A DNA stretch of 45,000 nt from assembly GCA_015478945.1 (NCBI GenBank), contig JABUQX010124026.1, positions 1-45,000 of the forward strand, read 5' to 3'. The DNA comes from Trachelipus rathkii (taxonomy: Eukaryota > Arthropoda > Malacostraca > Isopoda > Trachelipodidae). The position numbers were made by a program, and so were the translations under genes. Positions 13,261 to 25,079 of the stretch are shown here, in pieces; the stretch's first letter is position 1, and each line of letters opens with the position of its first letter. The notes beneath the pieces were generated by a model, which ran no database searches, was not told the DNA's origin, and saw nothing but the letters and a program-made list of their open reading frames with translations.

Positions 13261-14380
13261 CCAAAAAATAAAAAAAAGAATTTCACATTTTAAAAAATTT
13301 TTTCTTACTTTGATTCCACGAATGTTATTAGATTTCTTTTAGATCGTAGTTTCGAGAAAAAAAATAAATAACAAAATCATAACAAAATTTTCATATTTTC
13401 GAAACACTATTTACGCTGATTCCAGGAGTGTTATTAGTTTTCTGTGAGCTATGAATTTTTTTTGAAGATAAAAAATAAAATACCAAAAAAAATTTCAAAA
13501 AATTTTTTTCCATGTTTTAGAACATATCAAGCGCTGATTCCACGAAAGTTATTTGTTTTCTTGTACTGATCGTAGTTTTGAAAGAAAAAAAAATAAAAAT
13601 AGTCACGCAAATAATGCAAAAAAAATTTTGGCATTTTTAGAACAATTTTCTTGAGCTGATTACGAAATGTTATTAGTTTTTTGAGCTATCGATTTCAAGA
13701 TTGAAATATCCACGCACAGTTCGAAGACTTTTTTTTCTTTTTAGAAAATTTGTTACGTCAGCGATTACGAAGGTTATAGTTTTCATTGTTAGCTATCTAG
13801 TGTTTTTGAGAAAAACCTAAATAGCCCAAAAATCAAAAAAAAAAGTTTTTGCTTTTTAGAAAAATTTTTACGGCTGATTCACGAATGTATTTAGTTCTTG
13901 TAAAACTAAAAACAAAAATACAATCCAAAAGTAATCTAGCCAAAAATCAAAAAAAAAAATTTGGCATTTTTTAGAACAATTTTTTAACGCTGGATTCCAC
14001 GAATGTTATTAGTTTTCTTGTAGGTATCGTAGTTCTCGACAAAAAGCTAGAATAGTCCCAAAAAAATCAAAAAAATTTCTTTTTTTCATTTTTAGTAAAT
14101 TTTCTTACGCTATTCCACGAATGTTATTTGTTTTCTTGTAGCTATCGTAGTTTTGAGAAAAAAATAAAATAGCCCAAAAAATAAGAAAAATTTTTTTGCC
14201 ATTTAGAACAAATTTTCGTTAGCTATTCATCAAAGGTTATTGACCTACTTATGATGACGTATTTCGGAAGACAAAATAGTAAATCCAGGAATGTATCAGA
14301 ATTTTTTTTCATTTTTAGAACAATTTCCTTAGCGGATTACGAATGTTATTAGTTTTTCTTGGAGATATCCTATTTTCGGA
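13261..14380 (+). repeat. 115-bp satellite array 2 (about 10 copies)
   Basis: Same unit and orientation as the previous array. Well-preserved copies have ATTCCACGAATGTT at 13,994 and again at 14,112, a step of 118 bp. The array ends at about 14,370 where a decayed AATGTTATTAGTTTTTCTTG passes into the non-satellite module. Confidence 0.85.
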
Positions 14381-14424
14381 GATCCATAATCCGTTACCCA
14401 CTATGGGTTCATTAGTGACGCCAT

Positions 14425-14790
14425 TTCGAGACTAATATAAGGTGAAGGTCTAAGTGCAAATTCCGAAAAAAGAATTGAATCAGAAAATATCGGGGGAAAA
14501 TATTCGTTTGGTGATTTTTAGAGATTCTTCACACTGTTAGACTTGACTTATTCAGATTCCGCGTTGAAACGTCACTATATCGAGTTGAAGAGAGTTTGCT
14601 TAATAAAATGGCATTTGAAAGCGTTCAGCCCTTTTTTGCGATCCCGAAGGCGACACTATACATAAGTGACGTTTTCGAGACAGACATCGAAAATACGATC
14701 GGTAATTGATCGCGCAACACGCTTTTAAGGTATAAACTATACATTCACGCCCATATAGTGAGGTACGCAAGAATGAATATAAGTAAAGGA
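14425..14790 (+). repeat. Module M, copy 1 (about 360 bp)
   Basis: Begins with GAAGGTCTAAGTGCAAATTC, continues with an A-rich CCGAAAAAAGAATTGAATCA, then a CACTGTTAGACTTGACTTA and CGTCACTATA segment, then AAATGGCATTTGAAAGCG, GCGATCCCGAAGGCGACACT, GACGTTTTCGAGACAGAC and a TATAAACTATAC end. The same order of landmarks recurs at 26,280-26,645, showing that this is a repeated module and not unique DNA. Confidence 0.65.
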
Positions 14791-14849
14791 TCTAAGATGT
14801 GATCTAAAAATCAGTCAGAGAAAAGAATTCCCAATAAAATTTTAAGTGC

Positions 14850-15115
14850 GAAATTAATTTTTCGGAATTTGCACTTAGACTTCGACTTATATTATTCAAA
14901 CAAACAAAAGATTTACCAAAGTTCCAAAAAAAGGACCAAAAGCATACTAGAAAGATGGAAAAGATTAGTTCACAAGCTCGAAACTTACGAATAGGCAAAA
15001 GAACAATATAACATTCGGTGGAATCAGCGTAAGAATAATTTGTTCTATAAATGAAAAAAAAATTTTTTTTATTTTTTGGTTGTTTATTTTTTTTTCTCGA
15101 AAACATCGATTAATT
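14850..15115 (-). repeat. Inverted short-repeat copy plus inverted satellite copy
   Basis: Around 14,850-14,890 the word TTGCACTTAGACTTCGACTT is the reverse complement of the AAGTCGAAGGTCTAAGTGCAA repeat. At about 14,995-15,115 one satellite unit lies in reverse orientation (GTGGAATCAGCGTAAG at 15,018, then an A/T-rich tail and TTCTCGAAAAC). Module copy 1 is thus flanked on the left by plus-strand and on the right by minus-strand satellite. Confidence 0.65.
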
Positions 15116-15179
15116 TCTTAAGCATTTTGAGCCTAATAAGTGAAGAATTTGTTTTAAAATGGAGAAACAATAGTGTCCC

Positions 15180-15780
15180 TGTATTATAAAATTTTTGAGA
15201 AATAAAATAATAACCAAAATCAAAACTAAATCAACCTTATTTTAAAAAAGTTTCTTACCAAACTAATCACACGATATGGCAAGATATTCAGATTAAAATG
15301 ACTAGTTTCAGAGATATAAAAATAAATAACCAAAAAAATTCAAAAAAATCTGGATTTTGTAAAACAGTTTCTTACGCTGATTCCAGAATAAGATTTAGTT
15401 TTTCTTGTAGCTATCGTAGTTTTTGGAGAAAAAAAATACAATATCCAAATACTAGTTTAAAAATGTTTTTTACATTTTTAGACAATTTTCATAATGTTAC
15501 CGCACGAATGTTATTAGTTTCTTGTACTTATCGTAGTATATCATAAACAATAAAATTGTAACTAAAAACTAAACCTTTTGCATTTTAGACTCATTTTTCT
15601 CCTCCTGAGTCGACTAATGTTATTAGTTTTCTTGTAGCTATGTAGTTCGAGAAAACGATTGAACAATGCCCAAAAATAAAAATTTTTTTATGCATGTTTT
15701 AGAAGAATTTTTCGCTTATTCACGAATGTTATGTAGCTTTTTCTTGATAATTCTGGTATTGTTAAAAAATGTCATTATAT
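15180..15780 (+). repeat. 115-bp satellite array 3 (about 5 copies)
   Basis: Plus-strand satellite units with the same landmarks, for example CTTACGCTGATTCCAGAATA near 15,372 and CGAATGTTATTAGTTTCTTG near 15,505. The short frame at 15,298-15,546 is repeat-derived. Confidence 0.8.
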
Positions 15781-15914
15781 TTAATTTTTTTTTCAATATC
15801 ATTTAGTTTACTTTCTTAAAAGGTTAGTTACATAGAAATGAATTGAAGGGTGACTAAATTAAAAAAAAAATTAAATAAATGAGAATGAGATATCACGGTA
15901 GAGTTAAGGTGTTA

Positions 15915-16080
15915 AAATAATATATATATATATATATATATTAATATAAATATATATATATATAATAATACTATATATATATACTATTATCTATATATAT
16001 AATCTATATATATTATATAATATAATATATAATATAATTATATATATAATATATATATATATATAAATAATATTATAGCA
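15915..16080. repeat. (TA)n microsatellite
   Basis: About 165 bp of interrupted TATATA. Similar tracts recur throughout the window at 16,490-16,640, 18,660-18,850, 28,290-28,530, 29,980-30,150, 30,780-31,060, 33,040-33,290, 33,600-33,780, 34,130-34,230, 34,640-34,960, 35,330-35,500 and 40,640-40,770. Confidence 0.9.
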
Positions 16081-16084
16081 TATG

Positions 16085-16420
16085 GCATATATGGGGGCCG
16101 GGTCGAGCCCCTAAAAATGGAGTTTAACCTTTTAGGGGGCTCGAGCTGATGGGGGACGATGGGAGGGTGTTTATACCCGGAGGGGATGGTCGAGCAAGAG
16201 ACCCGCGAACCCAAGAACAGAGCGGTCGGAGGAACCATCCTAGGGGGATAGTCCCTCCCGTATACACCCTAGAGCGAGAGCCGACTCCTGAATCGGGTGG
16301 TCTACCCGTGGTATTCGTTAGTTTTAAACACACTAAACACTGCTGGCGCCTATTTTTTTGCGTGAAAGTCTTTTTTTGTCCATGCATTGCAACAATGTGT
16401 ATGCCTTACTTGTAGGACTG
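16085..16420. other. GC-richer island between (TA)n tracts
   Basis: Roughly 335 bp with G/C runs (GGGGG, CCCTCCC) embedded between TATATA tracts inside the satellite domain. It opens with a near-perfect stem-loop: TCGAGCCCCTAAAA (16,103-16,116) against TTTTAGGGGGCTCGA (16,130-16,144), with one extra G and a 13-base loop. Open frames exist on both strands (16,149-16,415 plus; 16,124-16,387 minus), which GC-richer DNA gives by chance. No product is recognised. It may be a fragment of a mobile element. Confidence 0.45.
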
Positions 16421-16639
16421 CTGTGTCTACTAAGTACATGGATGTCAGTCAACAATTTGGGAACAAGTTCTCTTTTCAAGTCAGGATATTATATATATAT
16501 ATAATATATAATATATAGCTTTGTGGGGAAAAATTGTGAGCCAGTTACATTATATAAATATATGGGGGTTACAAGGATCAATTGGCATAATATATAATAT
16601 ATTTCATACATTATAAATAATATATACATAGCTTCAGAA

Positions 16640-17230
16640 GAAAGAATTTGAATTACTTACCCCACATTCTTACGGCGATAATTATCTATGCAAACGAATG
16701 TGTTATTAGTTTCTTAATACTATCGTTACTAGTTGGTTAGAGAATAAAAAATAAGATATTAAAAATCAAAACATCAAAAAATTTATGCATTTGCCAAAGC
16801 TTTTCACTACGAATCTGATCCAATAATTATTATTAGTATTTCTTGTGCTATAGTAGTTTTCGAGAAATAAAAATAAAATTATTCAAAAAAATGAAAATTT
16901 TTTATCATTTTTAAAACATTTTCTTACGCTAATATCACATTTGTTTAGTTCTTGTACTTCATCGTAAGTATTTTGAGAAAAATAAAATAGCCAAAAAAAA
17001 AAGAATTTTATATGCATTATCAGAAAAAATTCTTACGCTGAGTAAAGAAGATCTACAAATTGTTTCTTGTATAGTTATGTAAGTTTCAGAGTAAAAAAAA
17101 ATAAAAGTTAATAAACAAATCCAAAATTATTTTATTTATACATATATTATAGAACATTATATATTAACGATCCGATTCACGAATGTTATGTCGTGTTACT
17201 TTAGCTATCGTAATATAGTTTCGAGATAGC
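16640..17230 (+). repeat. 115-bp satellite array 4 (about 5 copies, strongly decayed)
   Basis: Recognisable by AACGAATGTGTTATTAGTTT near 16,692, ATTATTATTAGTATTTCTTG near 16,823, and GATTCACGAATGTTATGTCG near 17,171. Landmarks are more eroded than in arrays 1 and 2. Confidence 0.7.
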
Positions 17231-17274
17231 CTATGAAACTACGTATGACGGATCAATTTGACGCTTGGGGATAA

Positions 17275-17600
17275 TAGTAAGTCGAAGGTTATAGCATTCT
17301 GAAAAAAAATTCGAACAGGCAAAATTATGGGAAATATTGATCTTGTGAATTTTATATATTTTACACTTAGACATGTTCGCTTGATATAGTCCGAATCGAG
17401 CGTCACTATAGTGAGTCATATACGGTGTTTTAAAGAACCGACATAGATTTAGGCATATTATAGAAATGAAGTGTAGGTGCAGATAGCATGTGAGAGCTGC
17501 TTTCATCAACGCCATATCACGAAATTGCGATTGCCCGTGAAGCCGACCATACAGCTTTTGTTGCGTATAAAGGTGACGATTCGGTGAAAGGGAAGCGAAC
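17275..17600 (+). repeat. Module M, partial copy with perfect palindrome
   Basis: Starts with AAGTCGAAGGTTATAGC, followed by an A-rich stretch and TTACACTTAGACATG, then GCGTCACTATAGTGAGT, which contains the perfect 12-bp palindrome TCACTATAGTGA at 17,403-17,414. The order matches the 5' part of the module at 14,425. The later part diverges. The minus-strand frame at 17,231-17,602 (123 residues) lies in this repeat and has no recognised motif. Confidence 0.5.
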
Positions 17601-18094
17601 AACTCGATCTTTCTAAACGTGTGATTCTGTACACACTAGAATATCTTACGTTGCCCTTGGTATATAGGACTTATAAGCTTGAATTGCATACTTGTGTAAG
17701 CAAACATCATCCTATAATTACAGGTATACGATACCAACATTCATTATTAAACCTTAATATGGGAATTCGCAAATGTTAATAGGTTATTAGTATCAAGGAA
17801 CTGATATGATAGTTAACAGGTATTATGTGTGAAAATCAACGTTGTATAAAATGTAATTCGACGACGAGGAATAAATATAAATCTCGCATAGAAAAATTTT
17901 CGTATGGTGAATTTTGAGTTTTCAGCGAAATTTGCGACATTAAGACGATCCTCTCGACTCTTTTTAGTTCAACAACAGAAGAAGAACGGGCAGTACGATA
18001 ACAAAGAACTACAAACAGTACTATAGTTACTGAGTCGAGTATAATATGAGTAGGAATTCAGGTCGAAAATGATTACTAGCATATCAATGACAGG

Positions 18095-18385
18095 TCTATA
18101 ATCCTAAATTGAAGGTCTAAGTGTTATAGTACCGAGGCTCAGAGTTAAGACTGAAGGTACTAAGTTCTGTAAAGATCGAAAGGATTTAAGTGCTAGTGCC
18201 AGTACTAATGATGTAAGAGTGCGAGAGGTCTTAAATGATGCTAAGTAAGTCGAAGGTCTAAAGATAGCGTAACGCGCTTGTATCGGACGGGTAAACTAAA
18301 GATGTATAGTAATGTCGAAGCTGTAAGATGTCTAGGAAGCTAACTATGAGATCGAAGTTGGTAAGAAATCCGACGATAATATAGT
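18095..18385 (+). repeat. CGAAGGTCTAAGTGC tandem array
   Basis: At least eight imperfect words of the family (TTGAAGGTCTAAGTG near 18,109, ACTGAAGGTACTAAG, GATCGAAAGGATTTAAGTGC, AAGTCGAAGGTCTAAAG near 18,245, AATGTCGAAGCTGTAAG) follow one another with a step of about 20-25 bp. This is a short-period satellite distinct from the 115-bp unit. Confidence 0.65.
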
Positions 18386-18429
18386 CGATAATGAAATAGT
18401 TCAGATAGTCGCCTTACTATATATTATGA

Positions 18430-18960
18430 TTGTACTGAGTATAAATTAATTTGTTTTTCTGTAATATTGCCCACTGCTTCGTCTTTATACTTATGTCCCG
18501 TAGTGATAAGGCGGTATATGAGTACGTCAATTAAGGGTGGGGTTTTAAGCGATATGTATATATACTATAGAAAACAGTGTATAAGCTAATTAAGATACAT
18601 ATAAGTGCAAATGGAGTTAGATCAGCTAATTTGAATAATATTCATAAGGCGATATTTACTTATAGATATAAATATATAAAATATAAAGTTATATGCTATT
18701 AAAAGTAAACATATAATAGAATTATAAATTATATATTTAATAGATGTATTTTAATTTGTTATTATTTCTTTATATATTAGTTAATATTATATATATTATT
18801 TCTTATTATATTATATTATTATGCTGGAATATAATATAATATATTAATATGATAGCTATTCACAGAAACTAATATTTAAGAATTTACGTATTTCTGGTTA
18901 TGGTAAATATTATATATCTCTAGATATATAAAACAAAGAATATAAAAATTAGAAACTTTT
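18430..18960. other. AT-rich spacer
   Basis: TATAT- and ATTAT-rich DNA without a frame or clear period. Nothing else seen. Confidence 0.6.
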
Positions 18961-19429
18961 GGATAGATGTCGATGGAATTAGTGCTAGATACCGATCCTT
19001 CATCCCAGGGCTCATTTTTATTTTAAGTAAGTTTATTATTAGTTTTATAATTCTTACACTTTAATTCATGCTTAATACTACTGATAGTCTATCAATGTAA
19101 ATAAGAGATAACGAAACATAATGCATGGTAATCAAAAAGAACGATAAGAGAATATAGAATTTAAAATAAATGAAAAAAAAAAATTATCTTCTTAGATTTA
19201 TATATTGGGTAAATTATTATTTTAATTCTTTTATTTTTTCTCTGAAAAAATCTTTCATATTCGTCAAGAAAATCTAAATTAACTATATATATATATAGGA
19301 TATCAGCTGGTATAATATATAGTGAATGATGATTAGTTTCACACTTATAGAAATATATATGAGATAGGTACTAACAAGAGATAGAATACGTTTACTTTAA
19401 AATATTTCTTTTGGTTGTAGCGACGTTTT

Positions 19430-19860
19430 TCTATTTTATGTTGGGGATTATTTAAAATATTGTTGTTTTCTTGAAAAACTACGATAGATACAAGAAACAT
19501 AATAAAAATCGTGGAATCAGCGTAAGAAAATTGCTCAAATAAATTCAATTTTATTTCGGAGTTTAGATATTATTCCAGTTTATGTGGATAACTGCTAACT
19601 AATATATACTATTAATATATGTTATTAACAATAAAACAGTATCAACGAATACGGTCAGTAAGCTATAATAAATGACAGCTAGGTCAAGTGGCATAAAAAC
19701 TAGTACACTCATGATTATACCATCCGAAAACTACGAATAGCTACAAGATAAACTAATAACAATAACTTGGAATCAGCATATGATGCTTGCTAAAAGGGAA
19801 AAAAAAAAATTCTTTTGATTTTTTAGGTATTTATATTTTTTTTTCTTTCCGGGATACAAG
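19430..19860 (-). repeat. Two inverted copies of the 115-bp satellite
   Basis: One copy at about 19,430-19,535 (AAAAACTACGATAGATACAAG then GTGGAATCAGCGTAAGAAAA) and one at about 19,725-19,860 (AAAACTACGAATAGCTACAAG then TTGGAATCAGCATATG). They are separated by about 190 bp of unrelated DNA. The frame at 19,345-19,548 on this strand comes from the first copy. Confidence 0.65.
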
Positions 19861-20229
19861 AAACTTCTCAAGAATAGCAGCTTACAAATCGCTTGGATGA
19901 AATAAAATAAAATTATAATATAATAATATATAATATATATACTATTTATATTATAGAGGAATTAAGCTGAGAGTAAGCAGTAACTTTAGTATCTTTACGA
20001 GGAATTTAAAGTAGATTATATAACAACGCTGGAAAATAATTCAAATTAGTATAGAGTTTATATATGACGATTGATACCATTTCCATTGCAATCTTGCAAT
20101 TCGTTCTCCTGTCTGCTACAGGCCTAATAACAGAATACAGCAATAACATTATGCTAAATTACCTAGCATAAAAAGCATATTCGGACCAAGAACCACACAA
20201 AAAATAGACTCTATAGGTACCATATTTGC

Positions 20230-20720
20230 AAAAAAATATCTTTAGGGCGGCACCGAGTGTCCAATGGCGTGTGTTACAGACTTTCGAACGATTATTCTAC
20301 GCGACACGGAGAGATATGCCTATAAGTAGCTTTCCCAGATTGTGTTCAAGCGCAGATAGTCGGTGGTAGTTTCACTTTAGCATCGAGACATACAATAGGA
20401 AGATGGAATACATATCTCACGACGTATGGGACTAATTCCCAAACACCGACTTCCAGGGGACTGATTGGATATTCCGAGAGAAAAGACACCCAGATCTTGT
20501 TCTTCTTATTGGTCTTTTCGCGGTGTGAGCGGGGGTCTTCTTTGAACAGATCCTGGGTATCCCCCTACGTATACAAAGTCCCCGCAACCGTCGCTCTCTG
20601 GGGATGGTGGGTAAGAATATGTTGACTTGTTTAGATGCAAGGCATCTTCAGCCCCATTGTCGGTCCGCACATGTGCTCGAAGCTCCTTCCTTGAGAAGGA
20701 AGAAAGATAAAGTAACTATA
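20230..20720. other. GC-balanced island in the satellite domain
   Basis: About 490 bp with near-balanced composition, CpG-containing words and no tandem period, flanked by AT-rich DNA on both sides. It has no long frame and I recognise neither an RNA nor a protein. It ends with an inverted pair, CTTCCTTGAGAAGGAAG at about 20,685-20,702. It may be an insertion or a remnant of single-copy DNA. Confidence 0.4.
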
Positions 20721-20759
20721 CATCATTTAAGGAGCGTCGCAGCCGAAGACACACCTATA

Positions 20760-21960
20760 GATTGACAAAGAAGAACATATAAATTTTATTATTATTTGCC
20801 TATTATTTTATTCAAAATCAAACACAAAATCATTCGTTACTATTATTCAACATAATACTGATGATACAATACTAGATATATTATGTTTTTGAATCATATT
20901 ATAAAAGTTTTCTACTATATCTTATGTGTAGGCAAATTATATAATAAGTAATCATATAAGTATAGTATAATTCAGAGTTAACTAGTAGAATATAAAAAAT
21001 AAATTCGCATATATAAATAAAATAATATCATAAAATTTTTTATATAGATACCATTTATTTATTAGTAATTAAATATTTATCATTAATAATTATATTTAAC
21101 AAGTCTTTAGCTTTATTTAAGTACTCGCAGTTATTAATTAATCTAAGCAGACATGTATCTGATTTATAATTTATTTTATATTTTAATATTTAATATTTAT
21201 GTTTTAAAATGCAGCACCACATAATAATTTTTGATAGATTTTAAAAATATTTTAATTTTAATATTAATTTGTAGATGTTAAATTCTCTTAAAATGTATAT
21301 ATTTTATTTAAAAAAAAAATATTTAGATAATAATAATAAAAATTTATTACTAAATGATACTATTGTATACTACCATATATCTCATTATAGTTTACATATG
21401 TAAACATGAAAAAGAATCCAAAAAATTTTTTATTTTATCATTTTAGCAATAACGAATTTATCGTATACGTAAATAGAGAAAACTGTATTTACCTAAAGTA
21501 ATGTATTTATAAAAAAGATATCCTTCGTGGACATTTGTCTAAGCTATCGTGTGTTATCCAAATGAAAAAAATAGTATTCACAAGCAAAATAAAATAAAAA
21601 CATGTATATGCTCATTTCAACCTAAATTTTTTGTGTGAGAGTTCTTTCGCATTTTTAGGGAAATTTATACAATTATTATTTTATCAGCTTTATTTTTTAC
21701 GTCGACAAAAACATCTGCTTCAATACAGTTACATGTTGTAAAGAAGAAAGTACATTCATATATCTATGTTCCTTTTTATTCGTATAGTGAAAAGTTAATG
21801 GTTTGATTCATGTAAATTTTTAAATAAGTGCAAAAAAAGAATCTTTAATTTGTATATCGATATATTGGTGGATGGAATTTTTTAGTTCTGTTATGCTTTC
21901 GTATATTTTTGTACCCGGTTCGTAACTTATTGTTGATAGAACTCATATAAAAAGCTGATA
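20760..21960. other. AT-rich spacer
   Basis: About 1.2 kb of AT-rich sequence with ATTTAAT and TATTTAT words. It is partly unique in its second half (21,400-21,950), where no frame of note occurs. Confidence 0.55.
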
Positions 21961-22335
21961 GGTTAACAAGTGCAAATACGAAAAAAAAAGTTAGAACAGA
22001 ATATGTCTTACAGGGGGAAATAAATGATTACTTATGATGAATTTTAACATTCTATTAAACTGTTAGATCTTGCTTGATATTATTACAAGAAACTGCGGCG
22101 TCACTATTGAACGTAATAATACGGTTGATAACGAATAGTCCGAGTAGAAAAATGTTAGTTTTACAAAGCTTGCAGAAGTGGTTGGGATATCCCGGTAGTG
22201 AAAACTATTGATTAATTTTTTCTTCCATTGATAATTTATTTTATTGATAAACGTTATTTTTTTAATTTTTCTCGAAAGAAGTCACGAATACGCTAAACAA
22301 GAAACTATAACATTCGTTAATAGGAAATCAGCTGG
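21960..22335. repeat. Module M fragment followed by inverted satellite copy
   Basis: From about 21,965 the words AAGTGCAAATACGAAAAAAA, CTGTTAGATCTTGCTTGAT and GCGGCGTCACTATTGAACG follow the module's order. At 22,265-22,335 a decayed satellite unit in reverse orientation follows (CTCGAAAGAAG, then CAAGAAACTATAACATTCG). Confidence 0.5.
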
Positions 22336-22372
22336 TTCTGGAATAAGATAGAGTTCTTAAACGCAAGACGAT

Positions 22373-22708
22373 CTAATAAATAAAAAGGTCAATAAAATGA
22401 ACTGTGCTATTATGAATTTTTGAGGGTGTGATATTACCTTCATATTTGTTTTTATTGTCGAATGGAATCGCCCCTGGCGAGATTGAAAGGAATCCACTTA
22501 TCAACTCAGACACTATAATAAACTTGTCGTGGTGAGGCGTAAAATCATGAAGTAAGAGGTAAAATGATGATTTATCTGAGATAATTAAATTGGAAATGTG
22601 ATGTCTTATTGAGTGTCTAATAATTTTTGTATTTATTTTAATTTTTAAATATACTACTACGAAACTAGATATAGAACTTAAACCCAGGGTAGAACTATTG
22701 TTAATCAT
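22373..22708 (-). other. Unrecognised 111-residue open frame
   Basis: The frame begins MINNSSTLGLSSISSFVVVY and ends STVHFIDLFIY. It is the only long frame in the satellite domain not obviously made of repeat units. Hydrophobic residues 10-26 could be a membrane segment or signal, but composition follows AT-rich DNA. No motif is recognised and no upstream gene signals can be judged. Chance is a real possibility. Confidence 0.12.
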
Positions 22709-23014
22709 TTTACAAAATTTTCAGGACTCCTATAGATGAAAACTCAATTATATTCATCTAGATAACATAATTTATTTCTTTTATTTAGTAGAGGCGCACT
22801 CACAGAACACACCAAATCCTATTAATTATTTTTTTTATTATTTCACTCGTAGAATATCTTGAGGCCTTACTTAAGTCAACAAGCTTGGTACGTGTCATGT
22901 ATGGCCATGACCTTTATATTAGTTCAAACAAACTAACGAAGGAACGGTTCAGACGAAAAACGACTAAAAACATGACTATATAAGGTCGACGGGCATAACT
23001 AGTAGAAAGTCTAA

Positions 23015-23290
23015 TTGTCTAAGTAAAGTCGAAGGATATAAGTGCTATGTTAGTCGAGAGTGTTATAGTGTTGTAAGTCAGATAAGCTAAGTTGTAAGCT
23101 TGATGAAGTCCTATTGTGATTAATCGATTGGAGTTACAAGCTGCAAGTTCGAATGTCTTACTGTTGAAGTATCGAAGGTCTAAGATGCTAAGTCGAAGGT
23201 CTGTAGGTGTCTTAATGAAGTAAGGCAAGGTCGAAGGTGTTCTAAGTAGAGTACTATGATCGAAGGTCTAAAGTTATAGTACTATCCTCA
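23015..23290 (+). repeat. CGAAGGTCTAAGTGC tandem array
   Basis: Repeated words such as AAAGTCGAAGGATATAAGTGC near 23,025 and, later, TATCGAAGGTCTAAGATGC, AAGTCGAAGGTCTGTAGGTG, AAGGTCGAAGGTGTTCTAAG and ATGATCGAAGGTCTAAAG (to about 23,275). Spacing is about 20-30 bp. The minus-strand frame at 23,019-23,228 is a by-product. Confidence 0.7.
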
Positions 23291-24690
23291 TACTTAACTA
23301 TAAATTCTATCATCAAACCTTACGCTCTAGCACCGAGACGTACCACATAAGCTGTTCATGAACTAGCTGCTGCGCCTCAAGCTTATTCAGTGAGTAAGTT
23401 GATTCCACCTCTCAACTGTATTTATATTTTTATGACAAGCCTCCGGACAAATGGACAGTCTAAGAAGAAACCAAAATATAAATAATCTTAAGATAATTCG
23501 TAGTGATATCGCGTTAATTCGTATCAACTTTATCCTTGTTTATATGCACACGCATTCGATTTTTGGTATTGTCTTATTTTTTATGTGTATGGGTACTTAT
23601 TATTAATATATTATAATAATATATTTGAATACAAGAAGAAGATTCATATATTAATATTATATATATCAGCTTAGATATTAAATATCAAATCAATATGTAA
23701 GATTTTGGCTTATTATATTAATACTTTACCGAAATAGTTTAATATCTACACCTCTATATTCATTGTAGATATGGGTTCTCCACTACAATGGTATTAAAAA
23801 TAACTGATTATATTATATTATTTGTTTTATTAATTTATGGGAGCTTATTTGTTTTTACGACAACTCAAACTTATCATAAGTGATTAAGATTATTCACGGT
23901 AATTCACTACATATCTATATTAAAAATAGGCCAAGTTCAAGAGACAAAATCGGTATTTCTTATGAATTATTTATCGTAAAAAAAAGAGGTATAAAAATAA
24001 AAGATAACTTTTCCATCATAAACGTTAAAGTAGTTTCTTTTTGATTGGTGTAAGAAATTCTTTGATTATGATATTAGGTTTCTATAACACCTACCCTAAT
24101 GCTTTTATTGACTATCATAAAGAAAAGGATAATACAAACGACGATATTTTTTAAAAAAACATTAAGATACAATATACTTAATATATTAAGGTAAAAAGAG
24201 TATATATACAATTATTATGGTTTCTCCTCATGCAAATCTTTATCTTTATTGTCAAACCGTATAATTTTTCATGACAACTATTTCAGACCTTGTCTAATAA
24301 TGCACATCATAGATTCACCGCACAGAGTCTAAAGAGAAATGACAGTTCACTACAATTAGTCGGGTCATGAGAGCGAGAGTTTAACTAACACCATCTTGAA
24401 AATAAGTTCGTCGCAAATTCTGAATAAGTAGCCATAAATATTTGTTTTTGATTTTTGGTGTTAGCCTCGTTTATTAGTCGAATTCCTTGTTATTGCCTCA
24501 AAGAAAGCATCCTTCATTAAGCTAGGTATCAAACAGCAAAAACAAACGAATGACGTCAAAGTATTATCAGAGATAGGACGTAGTTGATGATGTTCTATAG
24601 CCTCTTGTAAAAAAAGTTTATTTGAGTAATATTTTAGGGGATAATTATTCTTCGTGTTTAATTATTCATTACTGAAAAGTAAAAGTAGTT
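23291..24690. other. Unassigned AT-rich DNA
   Basis: No gene or array recognised. A short mixed-composition stretch (23,300-23,560) is followed by TATAT-rich and then AT-rich sequence. Confidence 0.5.
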
Positions 24691-24699
24691 AACATTAGC

Positions 24700-24835
24700 G
24701 TACAAGAGAAAAACTCATAAATAAATTACACACATTCTGGAATCAGGTAAGACTGAGACATTCTTTAACCGTAAAGAAAGTGAAAAAAAACATTTTTTTG
24801 ATTTTTTATTGTGTATTTTATTTTTTTTGAAATAT
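24700..24835 (-). repeat. Inverted copy of the 115-bp satellite
   Basis: ACAAGAGAAAAACTCATAAA, then ATTCTGGAATCAGGTAAGAC near 24,735, then an A/T-rich tail with TTTGATTTTTTATTGTG. It is the reverse complement of the satellite order. Confidence 0.55.
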
Positions 24836-25079
24836 ATTGTTTTATTTAAATTTTTGTTTTATGGATTTATTTTTGATTATTTTCTATTTTTTTTATTTCT
24901 GAATAAACAATACGTATAGTATCATCATTAATGAAACCTTATATATCTATTTCCGGAGGATTAATATAGCGTTAAGAGAAAACTATTTGACGATATTCAT
25001 AGTATAGCAAAAAGAAAAAATTAATTAAACGTTTTATTGATAGTCAGTAATGACTTGCTTTAAAATAATGGAAAAAAAT

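Noticed and set aside
17400..17415. Phage T7 promoter-like CACTATAG word
   Set aside because: Only the short core matches, the word is part of a repeated module, and there is no vector sequence around it.
17231..17602. 123-residue minus-strand frame
   Set aside because: It overlaps a partial copy of the repeated module, and no motif is recognised.
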